From Mycobacterium sp. E2479 (GTDB taxonomy: Bacteria; Actinomycetota; Actinomycetes; Mycobacteriales; Mycobacteriaceae): DNA of 64,000 bases. Shown here in pieces: positions 1 through 8,094 of the stretch; within the stretch, counting starts at the first letter, position 1, and the number at the start of each line of letters is the position of its first letter. The translations under genes and the position numbers were made by a program. The stretch spans positions 16,594 through 80,593 of the forward strand of contig NZ_LZJR01000062.1 in NCBI RefSeq assembly GCF_001667925.1, in the 5' to 3' direction. Below the pieces are notes generated by a model that was given only the letters and a program-made list of their open reading frames with translations, was not told where the DNA came from and searched no databases.

Positions 1-81
1 GTTCGGGGCCAACCCGTATCGGCCGTCAACTCCGGTCCGGGCGCGTCCCGGACCCGACCCAAACAGTGGAGGGCTCCAATC

Positions 82-384
82 GTGGCGAAGGTGAATATCA
101 AGCCACTCGAGGACAAGATTCTCGTGCAGGCCAACGAGGCCGAGACCACGACCGCGTCCGGTCTGGTCATTCCTGACACCGCCAAGGAGAAGCCGCAGGA
201 AGGTACCGTCGTCGCAGTCGGCCCCGGCCGGTGGGACGACGATGGCGAGAAGCGCATCCCGCTGGACGTCTCGGAAGGCGACACCGTCATCTACAGCAAG
301 TACGGCGGCACCGAGATCAAGTACGGCGGCGAGGAGTACCTGATCCTGTCGGCACGCGACGTGCTGGCTGTCGTCTCCAAGTAA
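82..384 (+). CDS. groES: Co-chaperonin GroES (Cpn10)
   Basis: Encodes the 100-residue heptameric lid of the GroEL chaperonin, acting in the cytosol. The sequence shows the N-terminal [13 protein letters not shown] strand, the mobile loop around residues 17-34 ([18 protein letters not shown]), and the C-terminal [13 protein letters not shown] strand typical of mycobacterial Cpn10; the length is the usual one. The start is a GTG preceded by a purine-rich GTGGAGGG about 9 bases upstream. groEL1 follows after 80 bases on the same strand, with a strong hairpin between them. Only 81 bases of upstream DNA are present, so the heat-shock promoter and any CIRCE element cannot be judged. Confidence 0.98.
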   Translation: MAKVNIKPLEDKILVQANEAETTTASGLVIPDTAKEKPQEGTVVAVGPGRWDDDGEKRIPLDVSEGDTVIYSKYGGTEIKYGGEEYLILSARDVLAVVSK

Positions 385-394
385 GAACCGTGTT

Positions 395-440
395 CCGCCC
401 CGGCGATCCCCGCGTCCTGCGCGGGCGATTTCCGGGGCGG
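395..440 (+). promoter_or_regulatory. Long hairpin between groES and groEL1
   Basis: A perfect 9-bp outer stem (CCGCCCCGG at 395-403 with CCGGGGCGG at 432-440) encloses an internal loop and a second 6-bp stem (409-414 with 420-425) with a 5-base loop. It is not followed by a T run, and groEL1 lies 24 bases downstream with its own ribosome site (GGTGAAGGAG). It is therefore more likely an mRNA processing or stability element that uncouples groES from groEL1 levels than a full terminator. That role is inference. Confidence 0.7.
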
Positions 441-464
441 CATGCGTTTGGGTGAAGGAGCCTG

Positions 465-2087
<1,623 letters not shown>

Positions 2088-2104
2088 GTAGTTCCAGCGA
2101 GATG

Positions 2105-2135
2105 CCCCCGGATCATGATTGGTCCGGGGGTGTTT
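2105..2135 (+). terminator. Intrinsic terminator of groEL1
   Basis: CCCCCGGA (2105-2112) pairs with TCCGGGGG (2123-2130) over a 10-base loop, followed by TGTTT. It lies 17 bases beyond the groEL1 stop. Similar GC-stem terminators follow tail copies B, C and D. Confidence 0.85.
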
Positions 2136-2172
2136 CAACTCTGCTGCAAGGCAGCGTGGCGTGACCGACGCC

Positions 2173-2562
2173 TTAAGATTTTGCGGCAGCTGCGATCTGG
2201 TCGGTCGCCGATTTCAGATCGTAAGCTTCCCGCCACTGCTGAATTCGCCCGCTTTCACCCAACTCGAAGACTGCCATGACAACGCTGCTAATGAGGCTGC
2301 CGCGAACAATCGAGTTCGAGACCTGTTCGACCATGACGGTCCGCCCACGGCCGACGAGCGTCTTGATATCAACCTTCACGCCTCCCACTGCAGTGAGCTG
2401 GGCCGCCAATTCGACCTTGATGGCCTCCGCGCCGTCGCGGATTCCTTGCGGACCGTCGACCCATTGGGCATCTTCGTTGAAGAAGCTGCCCAATTCATCT
2501 GCTTTCGGGTCAGACCAGGCGGCAAAAAACCTTCGGACAACCGATTCTGGTGAGTCGCTCAT
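2173..2562 (-). CDS. NTF2-like protein, limonene-epoxide-hydrolase family
   Basis: About 129 residues with an NTF2/SnoaL fold and the layout of limonene-1,2-epoxide hydrolases: N-terminal SPESVVRRFFAAW, a DGPQGIRDGAEAI segment near residue 38, and C-terminal IQQWREAYDL. In catalytic members a strand ERxD supplies the Arg-Asp pair; here the equivalent reads EQVSN, so two catalytic residues seem replaced and enzymatic activity is doubtful. The start chosen is the ATG of MSDSPES; an upstream ATG at 2607 adds 15 unconserved residues. The gene is convergent with groEL1 and is the single cargo gene between tail copies A and B. Confidence 0.7.
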   Translation of the reverse strand: MSDSPESVVRRFFAAWSDPKADELGSFFNEDAQWVDGPQGIRDGAEAIKVELAAQLTAVGGVKVDIKTLVGRGRTVMVEQVSNSIVRGSLISSVVMAVFELGESGRIQQWREAYDLKSATDQIAAAAKS

Positions 2563-2755
2563 TGGATCATCCCGGTGCACGTCGGAAACTCCGACGATGA
2601 TTGGCAAGTGGTTTCAGCGAATTTATCAAGATGCTGCCGTTTGCGAAGCTGAAGTGAAACGGAAGCACCCCTGAGGAGGGCTGGGATGTTTCGTGCAGCG
2701 TGCTCCCAGTGGTCGTGATGGTGACCGTGGTTGTCGGGGCCTGTGGTATTTCCTG

Positions 2756-2844
2756 CACCACCGAGACGGCGGTCGTGGACAAGCCCGCCGAGCCGGGCGA
2801 ACGACGGCCACGGCCACGGCCACGGTCATCACCACTATCACTAG
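2756..2844 (+). repeat. groEL1-tail repeat, copy B (frameshifted)
   Basis: Begins CACCACCGAGACGGCGG and reads [15 protein letters not shown]. One extra base then shifts the frame; in the +1 frame it continues [13 protein letters not shown] and stops at TAG 2842-2844. The bases just before it (GGTATTTCCTG) resemble those before copy C (GGTACATCTCG) and not those before copy A, as expected if the left flank derives from an element rather than from groEL1. Confidence 0.8.
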
Positions 2845-2861
2845 CGGTAGGTAACGAGACA

Positions 2862-2888
2862 CCCCCGGCTTATCGGCCGGGGGTTTTC
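2862..2888 (+). terminator. Terminator after tail copy B
   Basis: CCCCCGGC (2862-2869) pairs with GCCGGGGG (2876-2883), six-base loop, followed by TTTTCG. It sits 17 bases after the copy B stop, the same spacing as at groEL1. Confidence 0.8.
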
Positions 2889-2925
2889 GTTTTACCTCAC
2901 TGCCATCAATGGCACCATTTAGGTC

Positions 2926-3351
2926 GTGGGTCGTGATCGTCCGCACCTGGCCGGACTGCATCACCTCGGGATTTCTGTGACGAACCTCGAGCGCAGCATG
3001 GGCTTCTATCGCGACGTGCTGGGAGCGGATCTCTTGGTTGGACCGCACGGCGGCACGAGCGCGTCGTTTATCGGTCGCATGGCCATCCTTTCCCTGGGCG
3101 GATGCATCTTTGATCTCTATGAACATTCAGGTAACGGGGGAGAGCGGTTCCACCCAACACGTACCGGCCTCGATCACTTCGCATTGACGGCGACGTCTTT
3201 GGATGAGTTGCACGCGTGGGCGACTTGGCTCGACGTCCGCGGCGTGGCGCGGTCAGCCGTTCGGGAAGCGGCGGACGGTCGCGCGCACATCTTTGACTTC
3301 GTCGATCCTGATGGAATCCAGATCGAGTTCATACACCTAGATCTCGCTTAG
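2926..3351 (+). CDS. VOC (glyoxalase/bleomycin resistance) family protein
   Basis: 141 residues forming one vicinal-oxygen-chelate module pair: LHHLGISVTNLERSMGFYRDVLG (first 20 residues of the motif carry the His ligand) at the N-terminus, TGLDHFALTATSLDEL in the middle, and DFVDPDGIQIEFI with the usual Glu ligand at the end. The metal ligands typical of the family are present, so it could be a lyase, isomerase or dioxygenase-type enzyme; the substrate cannot be told. It starts at a GTG 43 bases after the copy B terminator hairpin, with only a weak AGG ahead of it. It is the only gene between tail copies B and C, so it forms a one-gene cassette. Confidence 0.8.
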   Translation: MGRDRPHLAGLHHLGISVTNLERSMGFYRDVLGADLLVGPHGGTSASFIGRMAILSLGGCIFDLYEHSGNGGERFHPTRTGLDHFALTATSLDELHAWATWLDVRGVARSAVREAADGRAHIFDFVDPDGIQIEFIHLDLA

Positions 3352-3402
3352 ACGAAACACCGCTGCGCGTTGAACGGAAATGTTGGGCGGTGGTACATCT
3401 CG

Positions 3403-3487
3403 CACCACGGAGACGGCGGTTGTCGACAAGCCTGCTGAGGAGGAGGACGAGCACGGCCACGGTCATCACCACGGCCACGCGCACTGA
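3403..3487 (+). repeat. groEL1-tail repeat, copy C (intact frame)
   Basis: Encodes [16 protein letters not shown] followed by [11 protein letters not shown] and an in-frame TGA. The GHAH ending is the one found in M. tuberculosis GroEL1 (from memory), so copy C looks like a displaced ancestral groEL1 end. The preceding GGTGGTACATCTCGCACCAC resembles the P arm of the Bxb1 attP, which would make this a hybrid attachment site. Confidence 0.85.
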
Positions 3488-3503
3488 TTTCTGCCGAGTA
3501 GAT

Positions 3504-3543
3504 GCAAAAGCCCCCGAAAAGCGTTGTGTTCGGGGGCTTTTGC
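3504..3543 (+). terminator. Bidirectional terminator after tail copy C
   Basis: A perfect 15-bp stem: GCAAAAGCCCCCGAA (3504-3518) with TTCGGGGGCTTTTGC (3529-3543), 10-base loop. The A and T tracts flank the GC core on both sides, so it can work in both directions. Confidence 0.9.
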
Positions 3544-3739
3544 GTCGTGTCGTAATCGATTGCCGCACGCCCATCATCGGCGGGGCAATGAGCCATCGCC
3601 GAGGTCCGGCATCAGTGGCATCGTTGATGCCGACAGTGCCCGTTCAAGGTCCCGCCTGACACGGAAGAACGGGTCGTTGACTTCGCAGCAGATCGGGATA
3701 AAGCTCCCAGCGAGGCGTTTCCCGAGACGAAGGCTGACG

Positions 3740-4033
3740 ATGACCCAAACTGACGACCGGCCCAATTCCTATGCGATGAACGCAGAAGACCAGTACCGAA
3801 TCGAACGGCTCTACGAAGAGACCAGGAGTCGGCTGGAGGAGATTGCGCTGATCGGCGCGCGTGTGACCGGGACCGCACTTACCGGTGACATCGTGCGGAA
3901 GTTCGCTCCCGTCGCCAAAACCCACAGTGCACCGGACGTTGACGTAGAAATCATCTGCGGGCCTAGCGGAACGTGCGGCTGCATCTACCGGGACGACAAC
4001 GGCCAGTGGAGGTGGCAGTATCCCTGCGCCTAG
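3740..4033 (+). CDS. Small protein of unknown function with Cys-rich end
   Basis: 97 residues, not recognised. The first 65 residues are polar and helical (EDQYRIERLYEETRSRLEEI), and the end is short and Cys-rich: IICGPSGTCGCIYRDDNGQ then WRWQYPCA, giving four Cys in the last 30 residues. No signal peptide or membrane segment is visible. The layout (charged leader plus compact C-terminal Cys/Ser/Thr/aromatic segment) is reminiscent of a peptide-natural-product precursor or a small metal-binding protein; neither is shown. ATG 3740 has GACGAAGG upstream. A LysM protein follows 91 bases later on the same strand and lies within the same cassette between tail copies C and D. Confidence 0.65.
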   Translation: MTQTDDRPNSYAMNAEDQYRIERLYEETRSRLEEIALIGARVTGTALTGDIVRKFAPVAKTHSAPDVDVEIICGPSGTCGCIYRDDNGQWRWQYPCA

Positions 4034-4124
4034 GACGGCCGCAATCGCCATCTGAAGTCACAGTGGCTCGCGTCACTTACGTGTGCGACACGCTCATACC
4101 AGCAGTTGTCCCCTAGGAGGCGCC

Positions 4125-4712
4125 ATGAGCAGAACATATAAAGTCCAGGCCGGCGACACACTGTCAGGGATCGCGCAGCGGTACTACGGCGACTCCACGT
4201 TGTTCGGTCTCATCGCGACCGCCAACCAGCTGGCCGACCCCAACAAGATCACCGTCGGGCAGGTGCTGGCCATCCCAGACATCCCGAAACACTGGGACGT
4301 CGTGCAGGTCACCTGGAACAGCACGATCAGCAAGACCGGTTTCCTAGTGATCAAGATTCCGTGCAAAGTACCCGCGGGAATGCGGTTGGTGATCGAAACC
4401 GTGTCGGCGCGATCTGTAAATCAGAAAGGCATGCTTTCCCCGATGGCACTCGGCGAGGTCAATGAACCGCTGGGATGCATCAATACGCCGTTGGCATTTT
4501 TCCCCTGGATCCAAAGCTTTCTCAGCGAGGATTTCGAGGACAAGGGAAGGGACCGCTGGTTCGGCTTCCACACCCCTACGCGGCTTTATGTGAACGGGCC
4601 CGTCGACCACATCACCTTCAGCTCCGGGTTCATCGGGCTGGAGAACAACACAGGATATGCCAAGGCCGAGGTATGTGTGACCGGCTATCTGGAGGCGGCC
4701 CCGCCCGGCTGA
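4125..4712 (+). CDS. LysM-domain protein
   Basis: 195 residues. Residues 4-50 are a LysM module (YKVQAGDTLSGIAQRYYG, then ITVGQVLAIP), which in other proteins binds peptidoglycan or acts as a structural baseplate module. The rest (about 145 residues) is beta-rich and I do not recognise it. There is no signal peptide, which is unusual for a cell-wall LysM protein; LysM-first cytosolic proteins are known in phage and contractile structures, but no such genes are nearby. The start is the ATG with a perfect AGGAGG 5 bases upstream, not the upstream in-frame ATG at 4083. The gene ends 20 bases before tail copy D. Confidence 0.75.
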   Translation: MSRTYKVQAGDTLSGIAQRYYGDSTLFGLIATANQLADPNKITVGQVLAIPDIPKHWDVVQVTWNSTISKTGFLVIKIPCKVPAGMRLVIETVSARSVNQKGMLSPMALGEVNEPLGCINTPLAFFPWIQSFLSEDFEDKGRDRWFGFHTPTRLYVNGPVDHITFSSGFIGLENNTGYAKAEVCVTGYLEAAPPG

Positions 4713-4732
4713 TCGGCACCCTCCCGGGCTTG

Positions 4733-4787
4733 CCGGCCGAGGAGGAAGACGGCCGCGCCCACGGTCATCATCACCGCCACCAGGTAG
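4733..4787 (+). repeat. groEL1-tail repeat, copy D (truncated)
   Basis: Only the distal half remains: PAEEEDGRAHGHHHRHQ is encoded from 4733, without the att-like core seen in copies A, B, C and E. The TAG at 4785-4787 is out of frame by one or two bases, so the tail reads on through the terminator. The 5' part was probably lost when the LysM gene was joined. Confidence 0.7.
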
Positions 4788-4794
4788 TCCCGAA

Positions 4795-4827
4795 GAAACA
4801 CCCCCGGCTCACCGCCGGGGGTGTTTC
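4795..4827 (+). terminator. Terminator after tail copy D
   Basis: Perfect 14-bp stem: GAAACACCCCCGGC (4795-4808) with GCCGGGGGTGTTTC (4814-4827), five-base loop. The start codon of the next gene lies only 9 bases after the hairpin. Confidence 0.88.
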
Positions 4828-4836
4828 GTTATCGGC

Positions 4837-6357
4837 ATGGATCGCATCTGGCAATCGGTGTGGGATCGGTACAAATCCAGGTATTCGTGGGCATGCTGGG
4901 CTCTGACTCTCCCCCTGGCCCTCCCGGTTTATCTCGCCTGGTCGTTGGGCATCGTCGCTTTCGAGAAGTCCGATCGCTACACCGAGGCGGCCGCGGTGAC
5001 CGTGGTCGCCGTGCTCGCCTACCTGTACGTGGTGGTATTTCCTGGCGGCAAGGATCCTCGCCTCATTGAGCGGTGGGCCGCGGGTGACGGCGTTGATCGA
5101 GAGTGCGCACTGCGCGCCACCTACAGCTATGGCCGCAAAGTGATTGCGAGGGGGGTGTTCGTCACCTTTGTCTCGATCGCGGCGCTGTTCGTCGGTGTCG
5201 GGATGATCGCCGGAGCGAGTGGGCCGCGGCTCGTCCAGTACGCGATACTGGGCGCCATTGCCGGAACTGCCGGCCAGTTGATCACTGTGCACAGCTACGT
5301 CGAATCGACCCTGCGGCCGGCCAGGGCCGCGATCGCCGCCGATACCGATATCGGCGATTCCCTGCCCCGCTCTCGCCCGGCGTTCGGCACGTGGACCAAC
5401 GTGGCCATGCTTGGGGTGGGGTTCGCGTTCGCCGTCGCGGGCGCGATTCTGGGAGCCGTGTTAGACGTGGCCAGGCACGGCCCGGTCCTCGCCATGGTGA
5501 TCGGTGGTGTACTGGTGCTCCTTATCGGGCCGTCGCTCTTTGCCGCGTATTCGCCGCTCCTGCAACCGATTCGCGATCTCGCAGCCGGAACTGAGCGCGT
5601 CGCGGCTGGTGATTTCAGCCGACGCCTGCCGGTTGTGCAAGATGACGATCTCGGCGCGCTGGCGGCGTCTTTCAACCGGATGCAGGCGGGTCTTGCTGAG
5701 CGGCAGCGGCTTCAGGCCGCGTTCGGAACTTACGTCGACCCGGCCCTGGCGGCGCGGCTGCTCGAGCAGGGTGACGACGTCTTCACCGGCGAGCGCCGTG
5801 AGGTGACGGTGATGTTTGTCGACGTTCGCGATTTCACCCCGTTCGCCGAGGCGAACACCGCCGAGGACACGGTCGCCCGGCTTAATGCCCTCTTCGAAAT
5901 CGTGGTGCCCGCCGTGGTCGACGCAGGGGGCCACGTCAACAAGTTCCTTGGCGACGGCGCGCTGGCCGTGTTCGGTGCACCCAACGATCTCGCCGATCAT
6001 GCCGGAGCGGCGGTGACCGCAGCGGTTCTGATTCATCGCCTCGTCGCTGAGCGTTTCGAGGGTGCGCTTCGGATCGGCATCGGCGTCAACACCGGTCTGG
6101 TGATCGCAGGCACCATCGGGGGCGGAGGCAAGCTCGAATTCACCCTGATCGGCGACACCGTCAACGTCGCCGCCCGCGTCGAGCAGCTCACCAAGACCAC
6201 CGGGGACGCAATCCTTCTCACCCAGCAGACCATCGACGCCTTGGTTGCTCGACCGCACGGGCTCGTCGATAAGGGGTTGCATGACCTGAAGGGCAAGTCG
6301 GCCGCCGTGAACGTCTTTGGGCTCGACCCAGCAGTGGCTCTGGCCGAGGACAGATGA
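4837..6357 (+). CDS. Membrane class III adenylate cyclase with HAMP domain (first of pair)
   Basis: 506 residues. About six hydrophobic segments lie in residues 15-245, followed by a HAMP domain (PIRDLAAGTERVAAGDFSRR, near 250) and a class III cyclase domain from about residue 320. The metal-binding aspartates are in FVDVRDFTPFAE, the glycine-rich turn in KFLGDGALAVFG, the adenine-selecting Lys in GGGGKLEFTLIGD, and the transition-state Asn/Arg in VNVAARVE, so it should be an active ATP cyclase. The architecture matches M. tuberculosis Rv1318c-Rv1320c and Rv3645. The start is conserved with the tandem paralogue (MDRIWQxVWDRY) yet no ribosome site is visible and a terminator hairpin ends 9 bases upstream. 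Confidence 0.9.
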   Translation: MDRIWQSVWDRYKSRYSWACWALTLPLALPVYLAWSLGIVAFEKSDRYTEAAAVTVVAVLAYLYVVVFPGGKDPRLIERWAAGDGVDRECALRATYSYGRKVIARGVFVTFVSIAALFVGVGMIAGASGPRLVQYAILGAIAGTAGQLITVHSYVESTLRPARAAIAADTDIGDSLPRSRPAFGTWTNVAMLGVGFAFAVAGAILGAVLDVARHGPVLAMVIGGVLVLLIGPSLFAAYSPLLQPIRDLAAGTERVAAGDFSRRLPVVQDDDLGALAASFNRMQAGLAERQRLQAAFGTYVDPALAARLLEQGDDVFTGERREVTVMFVDVRDFTPFAEANTAEDTVARLNALFEIVVPAVVDAGGHVNKFLGDGALAVFGAPNDLADHAGAAVTAAVLIHRLVAERFEGALRIGIGVNTGLVIAGTIGGGGKLEFTLIGDTVNVAARVEQLTKTTGDAILLTQQTIDALVARPHGLVDKGLHDLKGKSAAVNVFGLDPAVALAEDR

Positions 6358-6455
6358 CAGGCTTACTGCCCGGTTTAGCGCGGGCGATGTTTCATTTGCT
6401 GGCCGAGGTTGGCGAAGGCTCCCCGGGCATCGGTGACCGCGTTTAATCTCGCGCC

Positions 6456-7982
6456 ATGGACCGTATCTGGCAATGGGTGTGGGATCGGTACGGCCCGCAC
6501 TACTCGTGGGCGATCGGCGCGGTGCTCTTGCCCCTGATGCTGCCGATCTTCCTTCTCCCGTCGTTCTGTGTAGTCGCGATCGAGGGGTCTGATCGATATG
6601 TTGAGACCGTCGTTGTGAACGTCGTCGCCGGGCCGGTGCTGGTATACATGCTCGTGCTTCCCGGCGCGGGCCTGAGCCGGCTCGCAGATCGTTGGGCGGC
6701 GGGTCAGAATATCGATCCGGCCCGGGCGTTGGACTCCACCTACAGGTGGGCTCGTCGCACCATCGCCCGAGCGGTGGCGGGCACCGCTGTCTGGGCCGCC
6801 GTGTTGTTGGTCGTCGTGGGCGGCATCGCCGGGGCGACGGGCTGGCGGCTTGTCCATTACGGAATCGTGGGCGCCGCCCTCGGCACTGGCGTGCAACTGA
6901 TCGGCGTGCACAGTTTCGTAGAAGGCGCGCTACGGCCGGTCAGGTCCGCTATCGCCGGCGGCACCGGGATCGGTGACTCGCTGCCTCGCTCTCGTCCGAG
7001 CTTTGCGACATGGGCAAAAGCCTCGATGCTCGGGGTCGCGTTCGTATTCGCCCTCTCGGGTGCGTTGCTGATGGCGGTTTTCGCGCGGTCTGGACACTTT
7101 GCGCTGCTCTCCCTCGCGATCGCGACCGGGATGATCCTCTGCTTCGGCATACCGATCACCGTCGGCGCAGTGTTCGCCCCGTCCCTGCGGCCGATTCGCG
7201 ACCTCGCCGAGGGAACGGAACGTGTTGCGGCGGGCCGCTACAGTCAGCGCTTGCCGGTGGTTCAGGACGACGACCTTGGCGCGTTGGCCGCGTCGTTCAA
7301 TCGCATGCAGGCGGGATTGGCTGAGCGGCAACGACTTCAGAGCGCGTTCGGGACGTATGTCGATCCGGCGTTGGCGGCGCGGCTATTGCGGCAGGGCGAT
7401 GATGTGTTCACCGGGGAGCGCCGCGAGGTGACGGTGATGTTCGTCGACATCCGTGACTTCACGCCATTCGCCGAGACGAATACCGCTGAGGACACCGTCG
7501 CGCGGCTCAATGCCTTGTTCGAGATCGTCGTGCCGGCCGTCGTCGAGGCCGGTGGGCATGTGAACAAATTCCTCGGGGACGGCGCCTTGGCGGTGTTCGG
7601 CGCCCCCAACGACCTCGCCAATCACGCCGACGCCGCGGCGGCCGCCGCAGCGCTGATTCATCGTCTGGTCGCGGAGCGATTCGACGGTGAGCTTCGCATC
7701 GGCATCGGTATCAACACCGGTAAGGTGATCGCCGGAACCATTGGCGGTGGGAGCAAGCTGGAGTTCACCCTGATCGGGGACACCGTCAACGTCGCCGCCC
7801 GCGTCGAGCAGCTCACCAAGACCATCGGTGACGCGATCCTCCTCACCCGGCAGTCCGTCGATGCGCTGCATTCCCGGCCAATCGGACTGACAGACAGGGG
7901 ATTTCACGCTCTGAAAGGAAAGTCGGCTGAGATACAGCTCTTCGGGTTCGACTCGGCGGTGACTCCGGTCGACGGCCGATGA
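6456..7982 (+). CDS. Membrane class III adenylate cyclase with HAMP domain (second of pair)
   Basis: 508 residues, a close tandem paralogue of the preceding gene: the HAMP-cyclase half is nearly identical (RLPVVQDDDLGALAASFNRM, VTVMFVDIRDFTPFAE, GGGSKLEFTLIGDTVNVAAR) while the membrane half has diverged more, suggesting different input signals. All residues expected for ATP cyclisation are kept. It starts 98 bases after its neighbour. TAATCT at 6444-6449 lies six bases before the ATG, so it probably has its own leaderless promoter. The gap also holds a weak hairpin (GCCCG 6368-6372 with CGGGC 6381-6385, then TGTTTCATTT), possibly a decayed terminator. Confidence 0.9.
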   Translation: MDRIWQWVWDRYGPHYSWAIGAVLLPLMLPIFLLPSFCVVAIEGSDRYVETVVVNVVAGPVLVYMLVLPGAGLSRLADRWAAGQNIDPARALDSTYRWARRTIARAVAGTAVWAAVLLVVVGGIAGATGWRLVHYGIVGAALGTGVQLIGVHSFVEGALRPVRSAIAGGTGIGDSLPRSRPSFATWAKASMLGVAFVFALSGALLMAVFARSGHFALLSLAIATGMILCFGIPITVGAVFAPSLRPIRDLAEGTERVAAGRYSQRLPVVQDDDLGALAASFNRMQAGLAERQRLQSAFGTYVDPALAARLLRQGDDVFTGERREVTVMFVDIRDFTPFAETNTAEDTVARLNALFEIVVPAVVEAGGHVNKFLGDGALAVFGAPNDLANHADAAAAAAALIHRLVAERFDGELRIGIGINTGKVIAGTIGGGSKLEFTLIGDTVNVAARVEQLTKTIGDAILLTRQSVDALHSRPIGLTDRGFHALKGKSAEIQLFGFDSAVTPVDGR

Positions 7983-7996
7983 CATGGCTGAGTGCT

Positions 7997-8087
7997 CACC
8001 ACCGAGACGGTGGTCGTCGACACGCCGGCCGAGCAGGAAGACCACGGCCACGCTCACCATCACCATTACGGAGTTGGCAATTGCTGA
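7997..8087 (+). repeat. groEL1-tail repeat, copy E (most distal)
   Basis: Starts CACCACCGAGACGGTGG and encodes LTTETVVVDTPAEQED then HGHAHHHHYGVGNC and an in-frame TGA at 8085-8087. It keeps the att-like core (GAGACGGT) and the open reading frame. No terminator hairpin follows; the convergent WS/DGAT gene ends 7 bases later. Confidence 0.82.
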
Positions 8088-8094
8088 CCCGAAG

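Noticed and set aside
2567..3577. Short minus-strand frames across the groEL1-tail copies (for example [20 protein letters not shown])
   Set aside because: They are antisense readings of the repeated groEL1 tail and terminators, not separate genes.
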